A stretch of 12,994 nt of DNA from RBG-16-66-20 sp964616875 (GTDB lineage Bacteria; Pseudomonadota; Gammaproteobacteria; Burkholderiales; SG8-39), in contig CAZTSJ010000339.1 of assembly GCA_964616875.1 (NCBI GenBank), positions 1 through 12,994 of the forward strand, in the 5' to 3' direction. A model generated the notes under the pieces. The model was not told where the DNA came from. It did no database searches and saw only the letters and a list, made by a program, of their open reading frames with translations. Made by a program: the position numbers and the translations under genes. Position 1 is the first letter of the stretch. Every line of letters begins with the position of its first letter. Shown here piece after piece: positions 1 to 6,410 of the stretch.

Positions 1-2
1 TT

Positions 3-467
3 TCGACTTTCGGCGTAATGTTTGTCAGCCGGCCCGAGGCGGCCGCGGCGGAGCTGGTCCGGGTCTGCAAGAAAGGCGGCAGGCTTGGCTTGACGACCTG
101 GCCCGCCGACGGCACCGTCAGCGGCCTGTTCAAGGTCATGAAGCCTTACCTGCCGGCACCCGCCGCCTCACCGCCACCGTCGCCGTTCGAATGGGGCAGC
201 AAGGAGCGCATACAACAACTCCTCGGCGCGGCCTTCGACCTGCGATTCGAGACCGGCACCACGGTCTTGCGCGAGCCCAGCGGCCTGGCCGTCTGGGATA
301 TGTTCGTGGCGGGCTATGGCCCGACCAAGGCCCTGGCCGCGGCCCTTGATGAAAAGCGCCGCGAGGGCTTGAGGCGTGATTTCATCGCCTATCATGACGG
401 CTTCGGCTCCGCACTTGGGGTTGCGATGCCGCGCGATTATCTCGTGACGATCGGCATCCGCAGGTAG
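3..467 (+). CDS. Class I SAM-dependent methyltransferase, C-terminal part (5' end outside window)
   Basis: The frame is open to the left edge. The codons before the first ATG (position 18) read S-T-F-G-V, which leads into MFVSRPEAAAAELVRVC and matches the middle of UbiE-like methyltransferases, so ATG 18 is not the true start. The hallmark seen is the post-motif stretch with Arg-Val-Cys-Lys-Lys-Gly-Gly-Arg (the 'R-V-(C/L)-(K/R)-P-G-G' box), followed by L-T-T-W. In this fold these belong to the beta-strand region after the SAM pocket; the glycine-rich SAM motif itself would lie upstream of the window. The remaining 154 residues include a WGS motif and end at TAG. The substrate is unknown; this group includes ubiquinone/menaquinone and small-molecule methylases. 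A 103-bp gap separates it from the next gene, so it is probably a separate transcription unit. Confidence 0.75.
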   Translation, partial: STFGVMFVSRPEAAAAELVRVCKKGGRLGLTTWPADGTVSGLFKVMKPYLPAPAASPPPSPFEWGSKERIQQLLGAAFDLRFETGTTVLREPSGLAVWDMFVAGYGPTKALAAALDEKRREGLRRDFIAYHDGFGSALGVAMPRDYLVTIGIRR

Positions 468-556
468 TCCGTTCTTCTATCATCGGCGCGCGAGCAGCGC
501 AGGATGGACCACGGGAATGCATTGTGCTCGTACGGTTTCACCTGATACCTTGTTAC

Positions 557-564
557 GGAGGAGG
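557..564 (+). promoter_or_regulatory. Strong Shine-Dalgarno site for the TPR gene
   Basis: GGAGGAGG lies 6 nt before ATG 571. It decides the start: the frame is open back to ATG 517, but the 18 extra codons lack such a site and would put a charged stretch in front of a clear signal peptide. Confidence 0.8.
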
Positions 565-570
565 TACATC

Positions 571-2103
571 ATGAAGCGCAATTTCGCCGTCCTGACCCTG
601 AGCGTCCTGTCCCTTATGTTCGGCGCCGCGATGCCCGCCGCAGCGCAGAGTCCGTCGCTGGGGAAGGTGAACTTCCCGGTGGAGTGCAACGCCGCCGCGC
701 AACGCGAGTTCAACGTCGCGATGGCGTACTACCACTCGTTTGCCTTCCCGCAGATGCAGGCGCCGCTCGAGCGCGTGATGCAGGCCGATCCGAGCTGCGG
801 CATGGCGCACTGGCTGCGCACGCTCGCAGCGCTCAACAATCCGTTCACTTGGCCGACGACCATCTCCGCCGCGATCCTGAGCGAAGGCGGCAGGATCCTG
901 GATAGCGCCCGCAGCACGGGGCTCAAATCGCAGCGCGAGCGCGACTATGTCGACGCGCTGGCCGTGTATTTCAAGGATCAGGACAAGCTCGGCCATCCAG
1001 CACGCGCCAAGGCGCTGGAAACCGCCATGGAACAGGTGATGCGCACCTATCCCAAGGACACGGAAGCGGCGACGCTGTATGCGCTGGTGCTGTCGGCGAA
1101 TTTCAATCCGGCCGACAAGAAATACACCAATCAGTTGAAGGCGGCGAAAATTCTCGAGCCCATCTACAAGGCCCAGCCGGAACATCCGGGCGCCGCGCAT
1201 TACCTGATTCACAGCTACGACTACCCGCCGATCGCGGCGCAGGGCCTCAAGGCGGCGCGGCGCTACGGCAAGATCGCGCCCGATGCGCCGCATGCGCTGC
1301 ACATGCCTTCGCACATCTTCACGCGCGTGGGCGCCTGGAAGGATTCCATCGAGTCGAACCGCGCCTCCGCGCACTCGGGCGGCGACAAGTCGTTCGACAA
1401 GTGGCATGCCTACGATTACATGGTGTACGCGCACCTGCAGCTCGGGCAGCATGACGCGGCGCGCGATATCGTCGCCGATGCACAGCGCAATCCGGCGCGC
1501 ATCGATCACGTGGTGGCCGCCTATGCCTACGCCGCGATGCCGGCGCGCCTCGCGCTCGAGCGCGGCGCTTGGAAAGAGGCCGCCGCGATCGAGCTCTTCC
1601 CCGCGGCCGACGCCTACCCCTGGAAGAAATACACCTTCGCCGAGGCGGTCAACGCCTATGCGCGCGGGCTCGGCGCGGCAATGAGCGGCGATGCGGCCGG
1701 CGCCCGCGTGCAGCTCGCGCGCCTGCAGGCGCTTGGCGAGGCGACGAAGGTTCCTTACTGGGTCGAGCAGATCGCGATCCAGGCCGACGTCGTGCAGGCA
1801 TTGGCGGCGCGCGCCGAGGGTGGCAATGCGCAGGCGCTGGCGTTGCTGCGCAAGGCCGCCGATCGCGAGGACGCCACCGAGAAGCATGCCGTCACCCCGG
1901 GGCCGCTCGTCCCCGCGCGCGAGCTGCTCGCCTCCCTCGAGCTCGAGGCGGGCGAGGCGCAGTCGGCGCTGCGCAATTTCGAGTCGGTGCTGCAACGCGA
2001 GCCGAACCGCTACCGCGCCTTGGCCGGCGCCGCGGCTGCCGCGGAGCGTGCGGGCGACGCGAAGAGGGCAGCGAAATACTCGAAACGGCTGCCCCGCATG
2101 TGA
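571..2103 (+). CDS. Exported TPR-repeat protein with conserved histidine cluster
   Basis: The product is 510 residues. It begins with a classical Sec signal peptide (MKRNF, a hydrophobic core, then AMPAAAQS with likely cleavage near residue 25), so it should act in the periplasm or outside the cell. The rest is alpha-helical with TPR-like paired helices, clearest at the C-terminus (a load-and-next-helix pattern ending in NFESVLQREPNRYRALAGAA, roughly residues 450-505). The central part contains HYLIHSYD (H210, H214) and HALHMPSHIF (H241, H244, H248), followed by KWHAYDY (H279). I recognise these histidine boxes as recurring in a group of bacterial proteins annotated only as 'tetratricopeptide repeat protein'; I know of no established function. 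The spacing would suit metal or haem-like binding, but that is inference. It is the first gene of the long run, with the amidase starting 7 nt after its stop. Confidence 0.75.
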   Translation: MKRNFAVLTLSVLSLMFGAAMPAAAQSPSLGKVNFPVECNAAAQREFNVAMAYYHSFAFPQMQAPLERVMQADPSCGMAHWLRTLAALNNPFTWPTTISAAILSEGGRILDSARSTGLKSQRERDYVDALAVYFKDQDKLGHPARAKALETAMEQVMRTYPKDTEAATLYALVLSANFNPADKKYTNQLKAAKILEPIYKAQPEHPGAAHYLIHSYDYPPIAAQGLKAARRYGKIAPDAPHALHMPSHIFTRVGAWKDSIESNRASAHSGGDKSFDKWHAYDYMVYAHLQLGQHDAARDIVADAQRNPARIDHVVAAYAYAAMPARLALERGAWKEAAAIELFPAADAYPWKKYTFAEAVNAYARGLGAAMSGDAAGARVQLARLQALGEATKVPYWVEQIAIQADVVQALAARAEGGNAQALALLRKAADREDATEKHAVTPGPLVPARELLASLELEAGEAQSALRNFESVLQREPNRYRALAGAAAAAERAGDAKRAAKYSKRLPRM

Positions 2104-2110
2104 GTCTGCG

Positions 2111-2797
2111 ATGCGCGGGCTGATTTCCGCCTGCGCAGGGTTGGCGCTTGCGTTCTCGGCGGCCTCACAGGAGGTCGCGTTGGACGTGGGTCACTACGCT
2201 GCCGAGCCCGGGGTGATTTCCGCAAGTGGCGTACCGGAATTTGAATTCAATCGTGTCCTTGCTCTTGAAATAAAAAAAGAATTAGAAATACTTCAATTGA
2301 AAGTCCGCCTGATCGGCGAGCGCGGCGACTACGCGGTGCTGCACCACCGCACGCGGGATGCGCGTGGCGCCGATCTCTTCATTTCAATCCATCACGATTC
2401 GGTCCAGGAGCGCCTGCTGCCCGAGGCGGACAGGTTCGCCGGGTTTTCGCTCTTCATTTCCAGGGCCAATCCATTTCCGGAGAAAAGCCTTGCCTGCGCT
2501 TCCTCCATAGGCGCAAAAATGCGCGCCGGCGGCTTTACGCCTTCGCGCTACCACGCCGATCCGGTGGACGGCGAATCGCGCCCGTTTGCTGACGAGGCCA
2601 ACGGGGTGCACTACTATGACAACCTTGCCGTGGCGGGGCGCAGCGCGCCGATGGCCTCGGTGCTGGTGGAGGCGGGCGTGATCGTCAACCGCGAAGAGGA
2701 CCGGCGCATGCGCGATCCGGCAGTGCGCGCCCGGATCGCCGCGGCGGTGGCCGGCGGGGTGCAGGAGTGCCTGACGAGGGGGAAAGCGTTGCAATGA
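2111..2797 (+). CDS. N-acetylmuramoyl-L-alanine amidase (Amidase_3, AmiC-like), exported
   Basis: This 228-residue protein should cleave the amide between MurNAc and L-Ala of peptidoglycan using one zinc ion. A short signal peptide (MRGLISACAGLALAFSAAS) points to the periplasm. The Amidase_3 signature is complete: DVGH (H28, zinc ligand), E45 in EFEFN (zinc ligand), SIHHD (H94, zinc ligand) and VEAG (E187, catalytic). Its length is about one catalytic domain, with no AMIN or other wall-binding domain, so it is a minimal amidase. The frame is open far upstream inside the TPR gene; ATG 2111 is chosen because the signal peptide starts there and it follows the TPR stop by 7 nt. There is no good Shine-Dalgarno, which suggests translational coupling. 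A 67-bp AT-rich islet lies within it at 2238-2304. Confidence 0.85.
   Translation: MRGLISACAGLALAFSAASQEVALDVGHYAAEPGVISASGVPEFEFNRVLALEIKKELEILQLKVRLIGERGDYAVLHHRTRDARGADLFISIHHDSVQERLLPEADRFAGFSLFISRANPFPEKSLACASSIGAKMRAGGFTPSRYHADPVDGESRPFADEANGVHYYDNLAVAGRSAPMASVLVEAGVIVNREEDRRMRDPAVRARIAAAVAGGVQECLTRGKALQ
2238..2304 (+). other. AT-rich islet inside the amidase gene
   Basis: By hand count 17 of 67 bases are G or C (about 25%), against a clearly GC-rich surrounding. The reading frame is intact and the block encodes the E45 zinc-ligand helix. It uses codons otherwise avoided here (ATA twice, TTA, runs of AAA and CTT). Confidence 0.7.
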
Positions 2798-3240
2798 AGT
2801 TCCTTTTCATTCTTGTTTTGAGTGCGGTCTGGAGTTCGCTTGCCCAAGCGGATTTATACCGCTGGGTGGATCCGGAAACCGGTTCGGTGAAGTTCTCCAG
2901 CTATCCGCCGCCCTGGTTCGGCGACGAGGCGAAGCAGCGCCGCGCGCCGAAAGTCGAAGTCATCCCCAGCGGGAGCGACAAGGGCGCGGGGTCGGCAGCC
3001 GACGGCTCGGCGCAGGACGGAATGCGGCAGCTGGAGAGCCTGGAAGCACAGCGCAAGCAGCTGCTGCAGCAGCTCTCGAAGCCGGCGGCCGAGCGCGGCT
3101 TGCAGCCGATGCAGAAGCAGCTCGAGTCCTATGGCGTGCTCCTGGAGCAGGTGGACAAGCTCGATCCGGTCGGCGCCGCCGTGCGCCGCAAGGAAATGCA
3201 GGGGCTGATCGAGAAGATCCTGAAAGAGGCAACCCGCTGA
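2794..3240 (+). CDS. DUF4124 domain-containing envelope protein
   Basis: This is a 148-residue exported protein. It starts with a signal peptide (MKFLFILVLSAVWSSLAQA, cleavage near residue 19), immediately followed by a DUF4124 N-terminal motif, LYRWVDPETGSVKFSSYPP, of the usual 'Y-(K/R)-W-x-D-x-x-G-x-x-x-(Y/F)-(T/S)-(D/S)-x-P-P' form. A low-complexity linker comes next, and the C-terminal half (about residues 75-145) is Gln/Lys/Glu/Leu-rich and looks like a coiled coil. DUF4124 proteins are common in beta- and gammaproteobacterial envelopes; their biochemical role is not established. The start overlaps the amidase stop as ATGA (2794-2797), the mark of translational coupling, and a GAGGGGG stretch sits about 11 nt upstream. 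A frame-matched ATG-less extension upstream is rejected because the signal peptide begins at this ATG. Confidence 0.75.
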   Translation: MKFLFILVLSAVWSSLAQADLYRWVDPETGSVKFSSYPPPWFGDEAKQRRAPKVEVIPSGSDKGAGSAADGSAQDGMRQLESLEAQRKQLLQQLSKPAAERGLQPMQKQLESYGVLLEQVDKLDPVGAAVRRKEMQGLIEKILKEATR

Positions 3241-3278
3241 GCGGCGCGATTCGCCACCAAACCGTCGACTGTGGCGGG

Positions 3279-4127
3279 GTGAAGCTGCATTGCGCCGTGG
3301 CCGGTGAAGCCGGCCGGCCGCTTATGCTGTTCCTGCACGGCTTCCCGGAATTCTGGGCCGCCTGGCGCAAGCCGATGGCGCATTTCGCCGCGCGCGGCTG
3401 GCTCTGCGTCGCGCCCGACCTGCGCGGCTACAACCTGTCCGACAAGCCCGAGGGCGTGGAGTCCTACAGGGTGAAGCACCTGATGGCCGACGTGCTCGCC
3501 GTCGCAGCGCACTATGCGAAGGGCAAATTTGTACTCGTCGCCCATGACTGGGGCGGCGCCGTGGCCTGGGCGGTGGCGATCGGCGAAGCTCAGAAACCCG
3601 TGCAGCGCCTTTCGCGGCTGGTGATGATCAATTCGCCCCATCCTTATATTTTCTGGCGCGAGCTTTCGAACAATCCGGCGCAGCAGAAGGCGAGCGAATA
3701 CATGAACCTGTTCCGCCTCGCGAAGGCCGAGCGCGTGCTCTCGGAAAATGGCTACGCGCGCCTGCTTGGCGCTCTCGGCCACCTCGAGGAGGCCTGGCGC
3801 GCGGAGCTGGTGCAGGCCTGGTCGCAGCCCGGCGCGCTCACCGGCGGCCTCAACTATTACCGCGCCTCGCCGCTCTATCCGGCGACAGCCGACGATCCCG
3901 GCGCGAAGAAGCTGCGCTTCGAAGCGAAAGACTTCATGGTGCGCGTGCCGACGCTGGTGCTCTGGGGCGAGCGCGACACGGCGCTGCTCACGGGCTGCCT
4001 CGAAGGCCTGGGCCAGTGCGTGCCCGAGCTGAAGGTGGTGCGCGCGCCGGACGCCTCGCACTGGATCGTGCACGAGAAGCCGGACCTGGTCTGCAGCGAA
4101 ATTGAAAGGTTTGTCCACCATGGCTAA
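3279..4127 (+). CDS. Alpha/beta hydrolase, epoxide hydrolase / dehalogenase-like
   Basis: This is a 282-residue alpha/beta-hydrolase of the epoxide hydrolase/haloalkane dehalogenase group. Visible elements in order: HGFPEFW oxyanion-hole loop (20-26), APDLRGYN (45-52), nucleophile elbow VAHDWGG with Asp90, a cap domain holding NYYRASP (lid tyrosines as in epoxide hydrolases), GERD with acid Asp233, and DASHW with His261. An Asp rather than a Ser nucleophile is typical of epoxide hydrolases and dehalogenases, which use a covalent alkyl-enzyme ester. The true start is uncertain: GTG 3279 is the first usual start, yet the upstream in-frame codons (I-R-H-Q-T-V-D-C-G-G) look like the normal N-terminus of the family, so translation may begin near the end of the DUF4124 gene. 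The stop overlaps the next gene by 8 nt. Confidence 0.8.
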   Translation: MKLHCAVAGEAGRPLMLFLHGFPEFWAAWRKPMAHFAARGWLCVAPDLRGYNLSDKPEGVESYRVKHLMADVLAVAAHYAKGKFVLVAHDWGGAVAWAVAIGEAQKPVQRLSRLVMINSPHPYIFWRELSNNPAQQKASEYMNLFRLAKAERVLSENGYARLLGALGHLEEAWRAELVQAWSQPGALTGGLNYYRASPLYPATADDPGAKKLRFEAKDFMVRVPTLVLWGERDTALLTGCLEGLGQCVPELKVVRAPDASHWIVHEKPDLVCSEIERFVHHG

Positions 4128-4578
4128 GACGGCAATCAAGCTGCGCGACCTCGAATCGCAGATCGGCAAGGAAGTCGGTGTTTCGCCCTGGGTGAAAATT
4201 TCCCAGGAACGGATCGACAAGTTCGCCGAGGCGACCGGGGACTTCCAGTGGATCCACGTCGACCCGAAGCGGGCCAAGGATTCGCCCTTCGGCGGCACGA
4301 TTGCGCACGGCTTCCTCACCCTGTCGATGCTGCCCAAGCTCTCGGAGTCCACTTTCGAATTCTCCGACCGCAAAATGGGCGTCAACTACGGCCTCAACAA
4401 GGTGCGCTTTACTTCGCCCGTGCCCGCGGGAGCGAAGATCCGCGGCCGCTTCACGCTCGCGAAGTATGAAAAAATCGAAGGTAACGGCGTGCAAACCACC
4501 TGGAGCGTGACCTTCGAGCGCGAGGGTGGTGAAAAACCGGTCTGCGTCGCGGAGTCCATAAGCCGTCATTATTTTTAA
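4120..4578 (+). CDS. MaoC-like (R)-specific enoyl-CoA hydratase family protein
   Basis: This 152-residue hot-dog-fold protein has the (R)-hydratase active-site pattern: ATGDFQWIHVD, with catalytic-type Asp41 and His46 (as in PhaJ-type hydratases), then SPFGGTIAHGFLTLS, the conserved hydratase-2 loop. It probably adds water to, or removes it from, a 2-enoyl thioester or a similar unsaturated acyl intermediate. ATG 4120 is preferred over the in-frame TTG at 4102: the family start MAKTAIKLRDLESQIG lies there and a GAAAGG site sits about 10 nt before it. It overlaps the end of the hydrolase gene by 8 nt, so the two are co-translated. Acyl-CoA is the usual substrate but no CoA ligase is present in the window. 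Confidence 0.85.
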   Translation: MAKTAIKLRDLESQIGKEVGVSPWVKISQERIDKFAEATGDFQWIHVDPKRAKDSPFGGTIAHGFLTLSMLPKLSESTFEFSDRKMGVNYGLNKVRFTSPVPAGAKIRGRFTLAKYEKIEGNGVQTTWSVTFEREGGEKPVCVAESISRHYF

Positions 4579-4610
4579 GTTTTTATTTTCATTTTTTTCA
4601 CGGATAAAAA
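4567..4610 (+). other. AT-rich junction between MaoC and Cyclase genes
   Basis: Only 7 of 44 bases are G or C by hand count, mostly T runs. It spans the MaoC stop and the 31-bp gap before the next gene. I see no stable stem before the T runs, so it does not look like an intrinsic terminator. Confidence 0.6.
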
Positions 4611-5656
4611 TGCAGAGTAAAAGATGGAAGAACAAACCTCCCGGCTCCAACTGGGGGGAGTTCGGCCCCGACGACCAGCGCGGGCGCATGAACTATGTCA
4701 CGCGCGAGAAAGTGCTGCAGGGCGTGGCTGAGGTGAAGGAGGGCATCACCTTCGTGCTCTCGCTGCCGCTCGACTACCCGGGCGGCAATGCGCTCAACGC
4801 GCGCCGCCACCCGCCGCGCATCGCTGCCACGCAGCGTGACGGCAAGCAGAATTTTGCCTACGAAGTGCGGCAGGACAACCCAATGCAGACCGATGTCGTC
4901 TGCGACGACCTGGTGCTGCTGACGCTGCAGTATTCGACGCAGTGGGATTCCTTCGCCCACGTCGGCAGCCTGTTCGATGCCGACGGCGACGGCAAACCGG
5001 AAGCGGTTTTTTACAATGGCTACCGTGCCGGGGTTGATGTGATTCCTGCAAAAGAAAATGCCAATGCGGAATCGTGGGCGAAGTTCGAAGGCAGCAGGGC
5101 CGAGGCGCTCGGCATCCAGAACCTCGCCGAGCACGGCGCGCAGGGCCGCGGCGTGATGATCGACCTGCATGCGCATTTCGGGCGGCAGCGGCATGCAGTT
5201 AATTTCCTGGAATTACAAAGGATTATTGAAATAGATGAGGTAAAAATTGAACGCGGCGACATCGTCTGCCTGCACACGGGCTTCGCCGAGATGGTGATGG
5301 AGTTCAAGAAGAATCCGACGCCAGAGGCCCTGCACAACAGCTGCACCGGGCTCGACGGCCGCGACGACAAATTGCTGCAGTGGATCTCGGATTCCGGGCT
5401 CTCGGTGCTCGCCGCCGACAACTACGCGGTGGAACTCTTCAGCATCAAGCCCTGGAAGACCTCCACGCACGCCATGCTGCCGCTGCACCAGCATTGCCTG
5501 TTCAAGAACGGCATCCATCTGGGCGAGCTGTGGTATTTCACGCCGCTCGCCAACTGGCTGCGCGAGCACAAGCGCAATCGTTTTCTTCTCACCGCCCCGC
5601 CGCTGCGGCTGCCGGGCGCCGTAGGTTCACCCGCAACCCCGGTGGCTACCGTATGA
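4610..5656 (+). CDS. Cyclase-family metal-dependent hydrolase (kynurenine formamidase-like fold)
   Basis: The 348-residue product belongs to the Cyclase family (PF04199), the fold of bacterial kynurenine formamidase and isatin hydrolase. It carries the N-terminal N-W-G-E-F-G-P-D-D-Q-R-G-x-x-N-Y block of the long subfamily. The usual HxGTHxD metal motif is seen in the variant form STQWDSFAH (Q111, W112, D113, H117). A second block, IDLHAHFG (H187, H189), is followed by GDIVCLHTGFAE. Asp and His in these blocks are the expected Zn/Mn ligands; the first His of the motif is a Gln here, as in other members of this subgroup. The substrate is unknown; family members hydrolyse cyclic amides, lactones or formyl amides. 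ATG 4610 follows an AT-rich gap; the stop overlaps the next start as ATGA. Confidence 0.75.
   Translation: MQSKRWKNKPPGSNWGEFGPDDQRGRMNYVTREKVLQGVAEVKEGITFVLSLPLDYPGGNALNARRHPPRIAATQRDGKQNFAYEVRQDNPMQTDVVCDDLVLLTLQYSTQWDSFAHVGSLFDADGDGKPEAVFYNGYRAGVDVIPAKENANAESWAKFEGSRAEALGIQNLAEHGAQGRGVMIDLHAHFGRQRHAVNFLELQRIIEIDEVKIERGDIVCLHTGFAEMVMEFKKNPTPEALHNSCTGLDGRDDKLLQWISDSGLSVLAADNYAVELFSIKPWKTSTHAMLPLHQHCLFKNGIHLGELWYFTPLANWLREHKRNRFLLTAPPLRLPGAVGSPATPVATV
5197..5251 (+). other. AT-rich islet inside the Cyclase gene
   Basis: 14 of 55 bases are G or C by hand count (about 25%). The frame is intact. TTA, ATA, AGG and GTA codons cluster here in an otherwise GC3-rich gene. Confidence 0.65.
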
Positions 5657-6402
5657 GCAAAGTCGCAATCATTACTGGATCTGCTTCAGGCATTGGGGCA
5701 GCTACCGCAATGGAATTATCCAAGCGCGGTTGGAATGTCGTCATCAATTATTCAAAAAGCAAGGCAGAGGCGGAAAAGGTCGCCGCGAAGTGCAAGGACG
5801 CGCTCGTCGTCCAGGCCGACGTCGGCGAGGACGCCCAGTGCCGCAAGCTCGCGCAGGCGGCGCTCGACAAATGGGGCCGCATCGACGCGCTGGTGAACAA
5901 CGCAGGCACCACCAAGTTCGTCAAGCACGCCGACCTGGATGGCCTCTCGGCCGACGACTTCCTGCGCATCTACCGCTTGAACGTGGTGGGACCGTTCCAG
6001 ATGACGCGCGCCTGCGCGCCGGCGCTCAAGACGGGCAAGGGCGCGGTGGTGAACGTGTCTTCGGTCGCTGCGCTCCTCGGTACCGGTTCCTCGATGGCTT
6101 ACGCCGCGTCCAAAGCGGCGCTCAATTCGCTCACTTACTCGTTTGCGCGCGTGCTCGGGCCGGAGGTGCGCGTCAATGCGGTCTGCCCCGGCTACGTGGA
6201 TACGCCCTGGCAGCACAACGCGCTCGGCGTGGCGGGCGCGAACAAGGCGGCCGAGCATTACTCGGCCATGGTGCCGCTCAAGGACTATGCGCGGCCCGAG
6301 GACCTCGCCGAAACCATCGCCTGGCTGATCGAAGGCGCGCGCCAGGTCACCGGCGAAACCATCTACGTCGACGGCGGCTTGCACATCCAGCCGCCGCGCT
6401 GA
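5653..6402 (+). CDS. Short-chain dehydrogenase/reductase (classical SDR)
   Basis: This 249-residue NAD(P)-dependent oxidoreductase has the whole classical SDR set: TGSASGIG cofactor loop (8-15), NNAG (around residue 85), VSS with catalytic Ser137, YAASK with Tyr150 and Lys154, and CPGYVDTP after strand 6. The C-terminus with ETIYVDGG is the usual end of the family. It would oxidise a secondary alcohol or reduce a ketone; the substrate is not predictable. The start overlaps the Cyclase stop (ATGA, 5653-5656), so the two proteins are coupled. The open frame extends upstream into the Cyclase gene, but the Rossmann strand begins at this ATG. The first about 100 bp are lower in GC (48 of 104 bases) than the rest of the gene. 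Confidence 0.9.
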   Translation: MSKVAIITGSASGIGAATAMELSKRGWNVVINYSKSKAEAEKVAAKCKDALVVQADVGEDAQCRKLAQAALDKWGRIDALVNNAGTTKFVKHADLDGLSADDFLRIYRLNVVGPFQMTRACAPALKTGKGAVVNVSSVAALLGTGSSMAYAASKAALNSLTYSFARVLGPEVRVNAVCPGYVDTPWQHNALGVAGANKAAEHYSAMVPLKDYARPEDLAETIAWLIEGARQVTGETIYVDGGLHIQPPR

Positions 6403-6410
6403 CCTTTGCC

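Noticed and set aside
522..548. Promoter-like TTGTGC/TGATAC pair before the TPR gene
   Set aside because: Spacing is only 15 nt and the boxes are weak; the -10 would leave a very short leader. Not supported enough to list.
517..570. Earlier ATG (517) for the TPR gene
   Set aside because: It would place 18 residues with three Arg in a row ahead of the signal peptide, and the strong GGAGGAGG site points to ATG 571.
553..1995. Open frame of 480 residues on the - strand opposite the TPR gene
   Set aside because: Shadow of the signal-peptide-bearing TPR gene; composition is Arg/His-rich and has no motif.
3129..4385. Open frame of 418 residues on the - strand opposite the hydrolase and MaoC genes
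   Set aside because: Antisense to two genes with complete active sites; no recognisable motif.
4577..4600. T runs after the MaoC stop as a terminator
   Set aside because: No stem precedes the T runs; best treated as an AT-rich gap in a continuing operon.
5730..6410. Upstream extension of the GMC reading frame through the SDR gene
   Set aside because: The extension is out of frame with the SDR and reads as Arg-rich nonsense; the FAD motif begins only after 6411.
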